DNA of 64,000 nt, from the NCBI GenBank assembly GCA_032622095.1, contig CP136069.1:123556126-123620125 (forward strand), in the 5' to 3' direction. The stretch is from Siphonodentalium dalli (Eukaryota > Mollusca > Scaphopoda > Gadilida > Siphonodentaliidae). The notes under the pieces are model-generated. The model was not told the DNA's origin, made no database searches, and saw only the letters and a list, made by a program, of their open reading frames with translations. A program made the translations under genes and the position numbers. This document shows positions 11,650 to 23,100 of this stretch, piece by piece (position 1 is the stretch's first letter; the number at the start of each line of letters is the position of its first letter).

Positions 11650-12179
11650 CACTCAACTCCCCCCCCACACACCACAAAATCGGAGACATTCATGATCATG
11701 ATAAGGCTGAAAGCAAAACAACAGTCCAACCAAGATGTTACTATAAATTCTCTCTCCCCAGAAAATATTTTAATTACTGCAATATTAGTACACCGGCAAG
11801 AAACTTTTTCACTTTTAAATATTACATACAAATTTCTTTTATCTCTGTATTCCAATTAAAAGTTGTGAACGTTAATGTTGTTGCTTTTTCATTATTATGC
11901 ATTTTGTTATTGTTTATTTATATTGTTATTTAACATTAAATTTATACAATCTGAGTTTAATGTTTTGAATGAGTATGTCAACTTGCAGCCAATGGTGGGA
12001 TAAGATATTCAACACCAGCTGTGGAAAATTCAAGCTACATGTAATTGAGACAAATAGTCAGTCATACCTGTTTGACATAAAGATTGATGTTTTCATGGAC
12101 ACCCGTGACCCCCTTCTCTTTGTAATAATTATATCCACTTCATTTCTGTGGTATTGCACCATTGGTTTCCAAAATCTAA

Positions 12180-12545
12180 TGTATTTAATTAGGATAATTG
12201 CATTAAAGTGGAAGTGAAGATTTAGTGTAGGTATATTGTCATGTCAACATCGCAGCAACATCACAATATTTCCAACTCAAAATGCATTTTTATGTAGATA
12301 TTTTTCACGGATATGAAATTATAGGAAATAATCTGTTTTCTAACATAATTACACAGTTTGAAAGGATCATGATCGCAAAGCGATCTATAGAATTGTAAAT
12401 CGGCAAAACTGTAATTATGTTAGGAAACCGATTATTCTTTGAATATCTAACACTCTTTGCTAATGATAAAAATACCTTCTTAGATAAAGACTATATGGGA
12501 TAGTAAACACATTTGAATGCAATGTTTATCTTTAATTAGCATTAG
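12180..12545. repeat. Dispersed repeat with internal inverted arms
   Basis: 'ataatctgttttctaacata' plus 'attacacagttt' (12330-12362) is complementary to 'aaactgtaattatgttagg' plus 'aaaccgattatt' (12406-12437), with 'gatcgcaaagcgatc' at the centre. A relative in opposite orientation lies at about 43195-43500, sharing 'taggataatt', 'ggaagtgaa' and 'tcgcaaagc'. No gene is seen. Confidence 0.5.
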
Positions 12546-12863
12546 ATCCCATTAAAACAAGGTACATGTATATGCTTTTTACCAACACACAATCTGAGTC
12601 CTTAATTAATTGGACTCATAAACCCAGTTGTTTATTTGGCGGGGGGCCTGGAATAGCCTTAAGTACGACAAATGAGCATTCCTGGAAAGTGTCAAAATTA
12701 CCATGGACTCTTGAATAGCCTTGATTTTTGATGATATATATTCACTGCTCACTGAACACGTGGATCAGCCAATAGGACGACTTGGAGACATCTTCATCCT
12801 AGTTTTGACCCAGGGAGAAGTGACTTCTCTCTCATACTGGTATGCATATGTCACAAGAGAATA

Positions 12864-13352
12864 TTTAAAGATGGATTATCTCTTTAAATAACAAATTTGA
12901 AATAGTTGCGTGGGTATAAAATAATAAATATGACCTGAAGACACCTGTCCGGAAAGACTTCTATCAATTAATATTGATTTTATTTCGATTATTTTATTGG
13001 GACCGTTTGTCTATTTTTAGAACAGACCATTCGGGTGATACCATATAGCAATATAGAGCATTATGTTGTTCCTATGGCTACATACCGAATGTCAAATGTC
13101 CCAGATTGATTGGTTGTATGGTTTTGTTCCATAGTTATAAGCAATAATGAGTATAATTAACGTTTATTTGTGACAAAATTACACAATAAAATGTCTGGTC
13201 TCTGTTAACAGTAACCACTATTGTTCGTCAGCTAAACAACCACACCTTTTTAGACCAGAAAATATTCTAAATAAAATTCGATTCAGATCTAATATTTGAT
13301 ACCCCGGTAACTGTATAATACATGTTTACAAAGAGATAATCCACCTTTAAAG
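12864..13352. mobile_element. Inverted-repeat element with TTTAAAG ends
   Basis: The left end 'tttaaagatggattatctct' is matched by the complement 'agagataatccacctttaaa' at the right, about 490 bp apart. The interior carries no ORF. Imperfect internal complementarity is present around 13013 and 13250 ('tagaacagacc', 'tagaccag'). It is probably a non-autonomous DNA transposon. Confidence 0.5.
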
Positions 13353-14875
13353 TATATCTACTTTTATTGGTGTTCATACTCACTATACTGGTTTTGTAAA
13401 TGGGTTCTGGTGTTGTATAATACTTAATGTATCATAGAAGGGTGATGTTGGGGTATAAATTGAAATTCAGTCATTGTTGCTGCTCACCTAATAATATTTC
13501 ACTTCTCCCTATTAACTAACGAGAGGCCGATCACGATCGGCAGATGTTTAACCCATCCTTGGCGATAGTTTATTGCTATGATCGGAATCATAATCTAGAG
13601 TTTTTATGTTGAATTACAACATATGCTGTACTAAAGTAGTATAGACAAATGAACATAACACAAATTATTTGAATTTATGGGTTAAAAGGGAAGGGTTAAT
13701 ATAACATCAAAACTATAGAGCCTGTCACCACTTCCACAGTGTAAGCAGGTCTATTTTTGTTGTTGCAATTTGCCATGTCAGATATCAAAATAATATAGTC
13801 AATTAACAAAGGGAAAGGTTAAATGACATCGAATGGGTAAAAGAGGTTAATATTTTACAAAATGATCAACTGATCAGTACCAAAAACGATAGGGGGTGAG
13901 AGGTGCTTTATCAAAAACCTGGAAATGTAAAATTAGAATTATATATAAACAAGGAGTTCAATCTAAATAAAAAAAAATCGCACCATGCGTAAAGTGTCTA
14001 CAGACAGATAGATGTACATTTAGGATCGATGAGTGGTCAATCCGGATGTCGACACTGTGTACCATACAATGTATGAGTACACATAAAAATAGCGGTAATT
14101 TTTCTCAACAGCATCAGTTTGCCCTACCAACATCATAGCAATTCAGCAGCCCCACAAACATAATAGCAAATTATCAAGACAACTTGACAAGGGGTTTTTA
14201 TACACATATGATGGAATCAGATACCTAGGAGCACAATGCATATATTTAAAATAGTCTGTAGGGCTAATAATGTCTGCCAGCTGGCCTTAACCTGTCATAG
14301 TTGATAAATGAGCATCATAATACATGGGAGAGTTATACAGGCCCTATCTGATAAAGCCTCCTGGGAGTCATTGCTCTTGTGGATTTTAGGAATTTTACAA
14401 TAGTCCTGGGTAGGTTATGTTACAGAAGTCCAGTGCACACAGTATTGTTAGGATCACTCAGACCATTATAAAGATAGCGGATGTAAGAACTGGATATATA
14501 AATGAAAGTGTCAATAAATTTATTTTTTGTTTAATTTAAAAAAAAATTTATTACAAAAGTTAAACAAGGAAATTAAAAGTTCACTGGTGGATATTATTAA
14601 AGATTAACATGACCCCAGTGGCTGTTTATACAGCAATTCAAAGCAGAAGGCTAATACTTTAACAGCAGAAGATGTTGGCCAAACTGTCAGTCACATGTAA
14701 TTACAACCATGTGTCATGATCTCCCAACACAGTAAACACTATTAATTTATGGTTTCATTACTAAATATTTAAAGGGACACATTGGGAACCTTTTTATCAA
14801 CTTGTATCATAATCATCAATATCTAAATGGAAAACAAATGAAAGTGTCAATGACATTTTTTATTATTATTAGAAC
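13353..14875. other. Gene-free stretch
   Basis: AT-rich DNA without a supported exon. It includes 'gaggccgatcacgatcgg' near 13524 and a fragment near 13970-14090 ('gcgtaaagtgtctacagac', 'gtggtcaatccggatgtcg') related to the core repeat at 14880. Nothing else recognisable. Confidence 0.5.
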
Positions 14876-14879
14876 AGTT

Positions 14880-15155
14880 GAAAACAAAATGTTAATAATT
14901 TTTTTTTTAAATTGAGCAAAAATCTGATTTTTTTTCTCGAAAAAGGGTCATAACTCCTTTAAAATAAATCGGATCAAACCCATATTCGAACTCGATCTGT
15001 ATTTTGGGCTGTGAAACTCGCATACCAAATTTGGTTCCAATCGGATATAAAATTATCGCATTACACGTAAAGTGTCTACGGACGGACGAACAATGAGTGG
15101 TCAATGTGGACATCGACACTATGCATACCATACTATGGTATGGGTACACATAAAA
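14880..15155 (-). repeat. Pearl-like core repeat copy
   Basis: It contains 'gggtcataactcctttaaa', 'catattcgaactcgatctg', 'cataccaaatttggttcca' and 'gtgtctacggacggacg', then 'gtggtcaatgtggacatcg'. These match the core of the elements at 20773 and 26409. The 120-codon minus-strand frame comes from this repeat. Confidence 0.55.
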
Positions 15156-15329
15156 AGGGAGATGTGACTTTTCCCAATTTGAAATCTTTGTTAGTCCCTG
15201 ACTGAACTTATATGAACATTTCCAAAAATAGACATCACATTCCTTTGCAGCTACATATGGGTCGATCATATGCTCATGGTACTAAGCTTCTGCAAGAACT
15301 TTATGGGTATTCTATATACACTGATAAAT

Positions 15330-15745
15330 TGCTATGCCATTTCCCATTTGCAGAATGAGGTCCCCTGATGGTGAATTTGGTGACGCTAGCATAAAAAAAT
15401 TTACCCTCTGTGAACCTCATTATGCTAAGGCCTCAACTACTATGGGTGACCTACAGGATCAGATTGAAGTTTCCCAGTTGAAGTTGGAGATGTTCACCCA
15501 TTTGTCACATCAATTATACATTTTATCTTCTGCAAATTAGGGGATATAGAAACTTCATTCATTAGCCACCTCAATTGCGCATTTTATCTTCTGTAACAAT
15601 GTTAATTTGAGACTATAGATACCTCTATATATATTGGCCTAAGCAGAATGAGGTCCCAGGGGTGAATTTGGTGATGCTAGCCCACTGCGGGAAAGTATCA
15701 CTAAATTAACCGTCTAGATACCCCAAACGTCAGACTATGCCCAAG
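15330..15745. mobile_element. Composite double-hairpin MITE (copy 3, decayed)
   Basis: The left hairpin 'gaatgaggtcccctgatggt' with its degraded complement lies at 15353-15425 and the right one at 15647-15725. The internal segment 'gatcagattgaagtttccca' plus 'gcaaattaggggatat' matches the other copies. Substitutions in both hairpins mark it as an old copy. Confidence 0.65.
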
Positions 15746-16612
15746 CTTGTTTCCTAGTGAAATTTTGGGATCAATGTTCGAGGAAATAATTATACCATTT
15801 AACAAATTATACCATGTAAAAAATTCCATTAAAATCAGTTGAACATTACTAAAGGGACCCAAAGCCTTCAGAGTGGGTATATGTGCACACAACAAACATA
15901 AAAAAGTTAGTTAAGACATCACAACTGAGAACATTGAGTAGAGATAAACTTTGTTCTTATATTCATTATAGATAACTCCAATTATGAAGTTTCACATTTT
16001 GAACCATTGTTATGTAAAGAGAACAGTGATTTGTCAACAAATATCGCTGATTGGATAGTAAGAATAATATTTCAGCTTACTTGAGCTAAGTACCGGACCA
16101 CATGCCATCATGTCAGATTTGATCTTATCTGACACTTTTGTATAAACAAACAATCCACAGTGATGCATGGGCAGAGTGCTACCGGTATGCCACTGTCATG
16201 TCATGAGTCACTAATTTCAAATTAAATACCAGACCTATGTCCATGTTCCAAGAATGTTTTGTTAAACACCACTTAGCCAGATGTATTTAAAGTCTATGGC
16301 ATGGATTTAGTCATATGCCTGACCAGTCAAAAAGGGACAGAGACACAGATTTAACACTTCTCCTTTAAATGAATTCACTTCAACTTCTAAAACTAACCCT
16401 TGGAAATAACTAGACCAATGGATTTGATAGTCCTTATATTGGATCAAAGTCAAGAAAATTCAGTTCTTGTCAAATTTTCAGCTTCGCATAGGTGAGAATG
16501 ACTGAGAAATTTATAAAAATGTTTTGAAGTTATTTTGAATTGTACAGACTTCAGTGTACATCCAAGTGTCAGTCTCGATAGTCTGGTGAGCGACTCCACA
16601 GCCTTTGTCTTG

Positions 16613-16742
16613 TTACAGTAATGCTTTAATTAATCGACTCCATAACCACAGCAGAATTATGGGTAACTTTTCAGGATTTAATCGGAAATATGGCTTGTTG
16701 CCATTCATCGGTTTTAGTCGATTAATTAAGGCATTACTGTTA
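16613..16742. mobile_element. Hairpin MITE (copy C, deletion derivative)
   Basis: The left arm of the palindrome is complete from 'cagtaatgctttaattaatc' to 'ttgttgccattcatcgg'. The right arm is reduced to its last 25 bases ('agtcgattaattaaggc', 'attactg'). Most of one arm was deleted, a common fate of long hairpins. Confidence 0.75.
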
Positions 16743-16890
16743 CATGTACTTGTTGATGATAATTGTTTTACAGACTTTTATCAAATTTATGTTATTCTGC
16801 ATGAACCCACTTCGAAGGCTTTGAGTCCATTTAAAATTATGAGAATAACCCAAATTGGTTAGCATGAAAATTGTCACAAAGGTATAAAAC

Positions 16891-17287
16891 TGATCATTGG
16901 ACCAAACCATTATTCATATTTGCTCAGTGTTTTTCAAATGTAAACCATACAGAAAATATCATAAATATATAGAGAGGTACACCAACTGTAAACCAACTTG
17001 TGTAATATTTTGGTTCCCATAACAATCATTGGACCAAACCATTATTCAAATTTGCTCAGTGTTTTTCAAATGTGAACCATACAGAAAATTACATAAATAT
17101 ATAGAGAGGTACACCAACTGTAAACCAATTTGTGTAATATTTTGGTTCCCATAAAATCATTGGACCAAACCATTATTCAAATTTTCTCAGTGTTTTTAAA
17201 ATGTAAACCATACAGAAAATATCATAAATATATAGAGAGGTACACCAACTGTAAACCAACTTGTGTAATATTTTGGTTCCCATATAA
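16891..17287 (+). repeat. Three-copy tandem repeat, unit about 132 bp
   Basis: Units start at about 16893, 17027 and 17157, each 'tcattggaccaaaccattat' followed by 'tttgctcagtgttttt', 'ataaatatatagagaggt' and 'gtaatattttggttcccat'. Copies differ by only a few bases. A 133-codon ORF (17130-17531) runs through the last copy and is not considered coding. Confidence 0.8.
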
Positions 17288-17424
17288 TTCACAATTGGGA
17301 ATAAGACATGAGATCATCATAGGAAGAAATAATTTTAATATATATTATAAAAATAATTACAGGTGCTTGCAGATTTGCTATTTTCAGTTTTATTCAATAG
17401 GTCACACTTACCAAAATGTTAATG

Positions 17425-17637
17425 GGGGACTGTACACTAAATCCAGCCATATATGGGACCATCTCCTTTTTCATAATAATTACCATGTTGTTTGCATTGT
17501 TCATACAGCACACAAGTGTATTTTGCACTAATCCATGGCTCAAATTCATTCATTTGTTGCATAAATTCTGTTGGGTGTAAAACGTGATGGTCCCATAAAT
17601 GGCTGGATTTAGTGTACAGTACCCCTTTAAAGGCACG
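17425..17637. mobile_element. Foldback element, 'ggctggattta' ends
   Basis: The left end 'gtacactaaatccagccata' with 'tatgggaccatc' is complementary to the right end 'gatggtcccataaatggc' with 'tggatttagtgtac'. The interior 'catggctcaaattcattca' matches the element at 46076, where both arms are longer. It is a shorter derivative of that family. Confidence 0.65.
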
Positions 17638-17639
17638 TG

Positions 17640-18940
17640 CGGCCTTAATTGTCGAAAATATTCATATTTGTTCCAAACACCGTAAACAGAAAAACATTAA
17701 AACGCATACAGTTCCGTTCATATATACCATGACCATCGCGTAAACAGCATTGTACCATAAAGACCTACTATATTTTACCAAAGCAAGAGCCTGATTGTGT
17801 TACAGAAGACAGCTCAATGCTACTGGCTAATCACACACAAATGGCATAAACGCTCTTTATTAGTTCCATATCAGGTATTCACCAACAAAGAACGCTCTTT
17901 ATGTTTACCATCATAATATAAACAAACACCAGAAAAGTAACTTTTTATGCCTTTGTTTACATAACAATGGTCAAACATATGACCATAACATACTGTTTAT
18001 GCGATATTTCTTATTTGTATACGGACAAAGTCTATCTACATTTTGATGTTCTTTCTGTTTGTGGCGGTTTTTGACGGGTGGAGATATTTTCACAGGATAC
18101 CCACCGCCAAGGCCAACCGTGTCTTTAAGAGTGGCTACACATTCTTCCGGCTAAAAATGGGAACACATACACAGGTTCCATATGTTTTGTATTAGAGGGC
18201 CAAAATATTTAGAAATTGAGCATTTAAAATTTGGCTGTGAAACCTTGCATGGACCATATTCAAAGAAAACAAATGTAGTAATTTCCCTACCGGACGATTA
18301 TTTTGCACCTCAGAAATGACAGAATATGAAATATCACATTCAAGCAAAATTTCCACCCAGCTAAATTAAATAATATTGCACATTTATTTGGAACACAAGA
18401 GTACTTCACATTTTTCCTCCTAATCTCTGTGTTATTAATCCAATGCAAATGAATCTCAAAAATAAAGGTCAATGTAATATCTGGACAGTCATTAAGATAT
18501 ACAGGTACCATACCTTCTAAAATATCCTTTTTCACAATCTACTGACATCAATTCTGCTTGACACTAGCAATAATTGGCATATATGAGGTAAACATTGGGA
18601 AAGTATAAAAATAGAGGAATTGCATAAGAAAATTAAGACAAATTCAAACTTTCATAACTTTCGAACATTGGCAAGCTGTGAGAGTCTAACATTCTTGACA
18701 CAAATAATTCCATATTTTCAGAGCTTTAGGCTGATATAAAAATTACTAGATTCTCAACCCCACCCCTGTCCCATCTCAATCTTTGTTTGTAGCCCACTTC
18801 ATATTTGTTTTTATTGGGAAAATATTGGTATAATATTTATTTTCATGTTTTAGCTATTATTATTGTTGAAATAACCCATTAATCACACAAATTTCTTCAA
18901 ATTGGTTAGTTTCAAACATGGTAAAATAGAAAATTCTGCA
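17640..18940. other. Gene-free stretch
   Basis: AT-rich DNA with scattered chance ORFs, including an 82-codon minus-strand frame at 18287-18535 that shows no recognisable domain and no good splice context. Nothing supported. Confidence 0.5.
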
Positions 18941-19296
18941 TTAACCCTTTACCCAACAGAACGGTCCTGTGCCAATGCCTCGCATATATAAGAGAATGCA
19001 TTGGCTTAACACATTAAATATTATAAAATTGTTAAAGAATGTAAGAAAAAATGGTAAAAAGTGTTAAAAAAAAGATTTTTTTAGGCCAATGCATTCTCTT
19101 ATATATGCGAGGCGACCTATGGTCGACTCGCATATATAAGAGAATGCAATGGCACAGGGCATAACTGTAACTATCACAATGTGGTCAAGGAGCCGGTTCC
19201 AATGATATCCATATTTGTATGGTTTTATTGAGACAGACCGAAGATATTTTAGGCTGTTGAAGCTTTATTTGGCCGGTTTGTTGGGTAAAGGGTTAA
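18941..19296. mobile_element. piggyBac-like MITE, TTAA target (copy 2)
   Basis: Opposite in orientation to copy 1, with TTAACCCTTTACCCAACA at the left and its complement ending GGGTTAA at the right. The hairpin nearest the left end has lost one arm (18970-19015); the other is intact (19084-19152). The rest is nearly identical to copies 1 and 3. Confidence 0.8.
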
Positions 19297-19687
19297 TCTC
19301 CAGGCTATGTTGGCAATAATACAATAAAATTCACCCAACACCCCAATTTTCAAAAAATGTTTGACGAAAATCTAGTAATCTATTTATTTTAGCCTTAAAA
19401 CACTAGACAAATTGCCTTGTACTCTGATTTATACTGAATTACACAGATGGAAACTGATGGTGTTATGTTTCTGTGCATGACGATGACCACAGAACATTTT
19501 CTATACCTTTCAAATTGGTGGCGAATCAGATATACACCTGGTATTTATAGTGAAAATGTGCATATTGTATCATACTTCAGATGTTTTATTCTCATTAAAT
19601 GCACTGTTTCTATCCTGTGTGATAATATTTAAAAGGTCACTTTAGTACATTCTGGATATTCCCTGGAGGCAAGCAATGAAATTTAGA

Positions 19688-19912
19688 TTTATTAACCCTT
19701 TCATGAGTGGATCTTCCAGAAATTTTACAAAAACCCTGTGCCAATGCATTCTCTTATAGATGCGAGTCTACCATAGGTAGCCTTGATATATAAGAGAATA
19801 CATTGACCTAACAATATTTACCTTGTTCTTGTAAACAAGTGTATTCTCTTATATATGCAAGGTTCCCAATGGGAGACTCGCATATATAAGATAATGCTCT
19901 ATGCCAGAAAGC
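19688..19912. mobile_element. TTAA-type hairpin element (type II)
   Basis: It begins TTAACCCTTTCATGAGTGGA and holds two successive hairpins with 'gcattctcttatagatgcg' and 'gtattctcttatatatgc' arms (19742-19812 and 19838-19900). The right terminus is lost where it meets the next element. Confidence 0.6.
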
Positions 19913-20068
19913 TGATCCAAGGTCTCCCATAAAAGTTGAGGTCTAAGCAGAATGAGGTTCCCAGAGGGTGAATTTTGTGATGCTATCCTGCCATCATCAC
20001 TAAATTCACCCTCTGGGGACCTCATTCTGCAAATGACAGACACACTATTTGCAGGCTTGCAGAACACT
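19912..20068. mobile_element. Composite MITE, right half only
   Basis: Starts in the internal segment ('caaggtctcccataaaagtt') and continues through one complete hairpin (19946-20030, 'gaatgaggttcccagaggg') to the outer end 'cacactatttgcaggcttgc'. It lies just beyond the 3' end of the minus-strand gene that terminates at 20131. Confidence 0.65.
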
Positions 20069-20130
20069 CCCTGGTATCACAGCCTTGTTGGTATAAACAA
20101 CTAGATTTAATAAGAGTTATTAACATGTTT

Positions 20131-23100
20131 CTAGCCTTTCACAAGTCTCCTTTCTGTGAACCAAAGGATGGCAGCTGCAACTACAGTACAAGTACCAACT
20201 GAGATTGTGAATATCTCTGTCGGGAAGTCACCCTGTTGGGGGAAAAAAAAACACTGGTAAAGACAAGAAACAAGGCGAAACAACTTTTGTTATAAACATA
20301 TACATGTATAGAGGATCTCTAATATTTAGAGTTGCAATTCTATGAAATTTATTAACCAAGTGCACTAAACTCGATTTGATCAGAGCTTAATCGAGGCTCG
20401 AATCAAATTTAATGGACGAGGTTAAAATTTTTTGTTTAGAATAGCGACGAAATTGAGATCCATTTTAACACTTAATCGCATTTAAAGATATATTATGGAC
20501 TTGTTCGGGCACGTGAAACTGATCAGTTAGTATTCAGTAGCTATGCGAACTGAGGAATATAGCATTCTGCTAACATCGCCGAAAATTTCAAGCAAATCGA
20601 CCGAAGAAAGCTTCGTCCGAACTATGCTCAATTGTAAATATTTACTTCTCGATTCTGGATCCAACTATTGGCGATAAACTAACGAAAATGATTTCGCTAC
20701 CAAGAGTCACTGCATTTAATTAATATATAAGAATGACAGTGTGGTTGTCAATTTGGATGACATGATAATTGTAACAAGAGCTACGCTGGGCGTGCAATAT
20801 ACGCCCTCTCTTGGGTCGGCGGAAACTGGTAAAAAAGGGACATAACTCTGGTAAAAATTGGCGGACGGAACTCAAATTTGAACTTGACCTGTGTTTTGGT
20901 GGGAGAAAGTAATATACCAAATTATCATTGAATCCGATAAGCTCTAGTAAAGTTATCATGCGGACAACAAATTTCAGGGATTTTCTAAGTCAAATTACGT
21001 CAAATAAGGGGCATAACTCCGGTGAAAATTGGCGGACGGAACCCAAATTCGAACTTGAGCTATCTTTTCTCCTAATAAACCCACATACCAAATTTGATTG
21101 AAATCGGTTCACTCTAACTAAAGTTATCATCCGGACAACAAATTTCATGGATTTTCTAAGTCAAATTACGTCAAAAAAGGGGCCATAACTCTCGCAAAAA
21201 TTATCGGATTAAAACGAAATTCGGACTTGAGCTGTATTTCGATATATGTAATCCACAAAAAAACGGGTTTTGCGTATAAACATTCCAAAATCGAGTTATC
21301 ATCCGGAAACCAAAAAACATAAGAAAAACTGAATTTTCTGAGTCGAAAAAGGGGCATAACTCTGCCAAAAATGGTCGGACAGAACCCAAGTTCGAACTTG
21401 ACCTGTGTTTTGGTGGGAGAAAGTAATATACCAAATTTGGATTCATTCCGATAAACTATACTAAAGTTATCATCCGGACAACAAATTTCAAGGATTTTCT
21501 AAGTCAAAAAACGTTAAATAAGGGGCATAACTCCGGTGAAAATTGGCGGGCGGAACCCAAATTCGAACTTGAACTTACTTTTCAGCTAATAAACCCACAT
21601 ACCAAATTTTAACTCTAACTAAAGTTATCATCCGGACAACAGGTTAACGGACGGACGCCCGGCTCCCCGGACGGACAGACCAATACTATAATACGGCCTT
21701 TTTTTCAAAAGGGCGTATAAAAATAACTACTTTGAGCAAGTTATTCTCCATTTCTATTTGATCACCCTAGCAGAGTGTTTCATATCACTTTAAGCAAGGA
21801 AAATAGATTTCGAAATGGCTGGGGTTAAAAAAAATATATTACCTGAGTTACTATTTACAATGTTAATTATAATGTTGCCCAATCAGAACTTCATGTTTTG
21901 AACTGGTGGAATATGATCTCTACATGCAGAGCTGGGGTAGAGATTCATAGCATGATCTACTAACCTGTCTGAGGCACTTGTAACCATGGTAACCAGGTGA
22001 ACAGGGACACTCTGATATACCTGGTGCTGTCGTTTGACATTCTGATGCATTGGCAGGACAATCTGAAAATACAACATCAAACAGTTAAAGATACATAATC
22101 CGAATTAACACTCCTAAATTACTATTTCGTTGGCTTCGGTAAAAAATATTTGAGTTGAGTCGAAGAACCCGCCCATCGAAGCTCATATATAAATTTTTGA
22201 AATCTGTTATTTTTCACCTCCTGGAATATTTGGCAGCCGAGCAAATATTCAAAGTGCCGACCAACATACTCTATGCCAAACTGCGTTGAACAAAATGTTG
22301 ATATATAACAAGTTTTGGAAAGTTTTATACCAGAGTTGACTGGTTATTAGCATTATTTTTTGGTAATTAATCGATTCTGATAACTTTTTAAGAAACATTG
22401 TTGTTGTTGGAATCTGATGATATGGGGACCATCAAATAGGATTGTGTACATTTAATGAATCAACAGAGCTGTAGTTAATCCAGAGCCTCCAAATTTACTA
22501 TTTTGGTATTACATATTTACTATTTTGGTATTACATACATGTATTTACTATTTTGGAATTACATATTTACTATTTTGGTATTACATATTTACTATTTTGG
22601 TATTACATATTTACTATTTTAGTATTACATATATACAATTTTGGTATTACATATTTACTATTGTGGTATTACATATTTACTATTTTGGTATTAGGCCTAA
22701 AAAAAAAAGATGTTTGTTTCCGCTAATGAGCTGAAAAAAATTAGGGTAGGTAGGTAGGCTTAACTTCTTTTTTTCTGTTAACTTTTTTTTTTCAGTATCT
22801 TTAAAAATAACTGTATAATACTTATCAATAACCCAAACTATGCACTTCTTAGCCCCAATCAGGTTAATCCAGATGACAGAGGAACAAGAAACTCCAATTC
22901 AATCTTACATATGCTTTAATATCTACCTATATACTAGTCTATATACTAATATAGTCTTTGATATTCCTAATATTTCCCATATGGTCTGGCGACAACTGGA
23001 GTCAGTCCAGCACCACTGCACTGTTCACATATTGGAGTGACCGTCTTGTACCGTCTCTTAATGATGGCTTCACAACACCACCTTCTCCTCCGCATTCAGT

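Noticed and set aside
11544..11933. 129-codon plus-strand ORF
   Set aside because: Its first part is the hairpin of a TTAA MITE that recurs at two other sites; the remainder is AT-rich with no domain.
14907..15269. 120-codon minus-strand ORF
   Set aside because: Lies on a pearl-like core repeat found at several places in the window; no recognised protein family.
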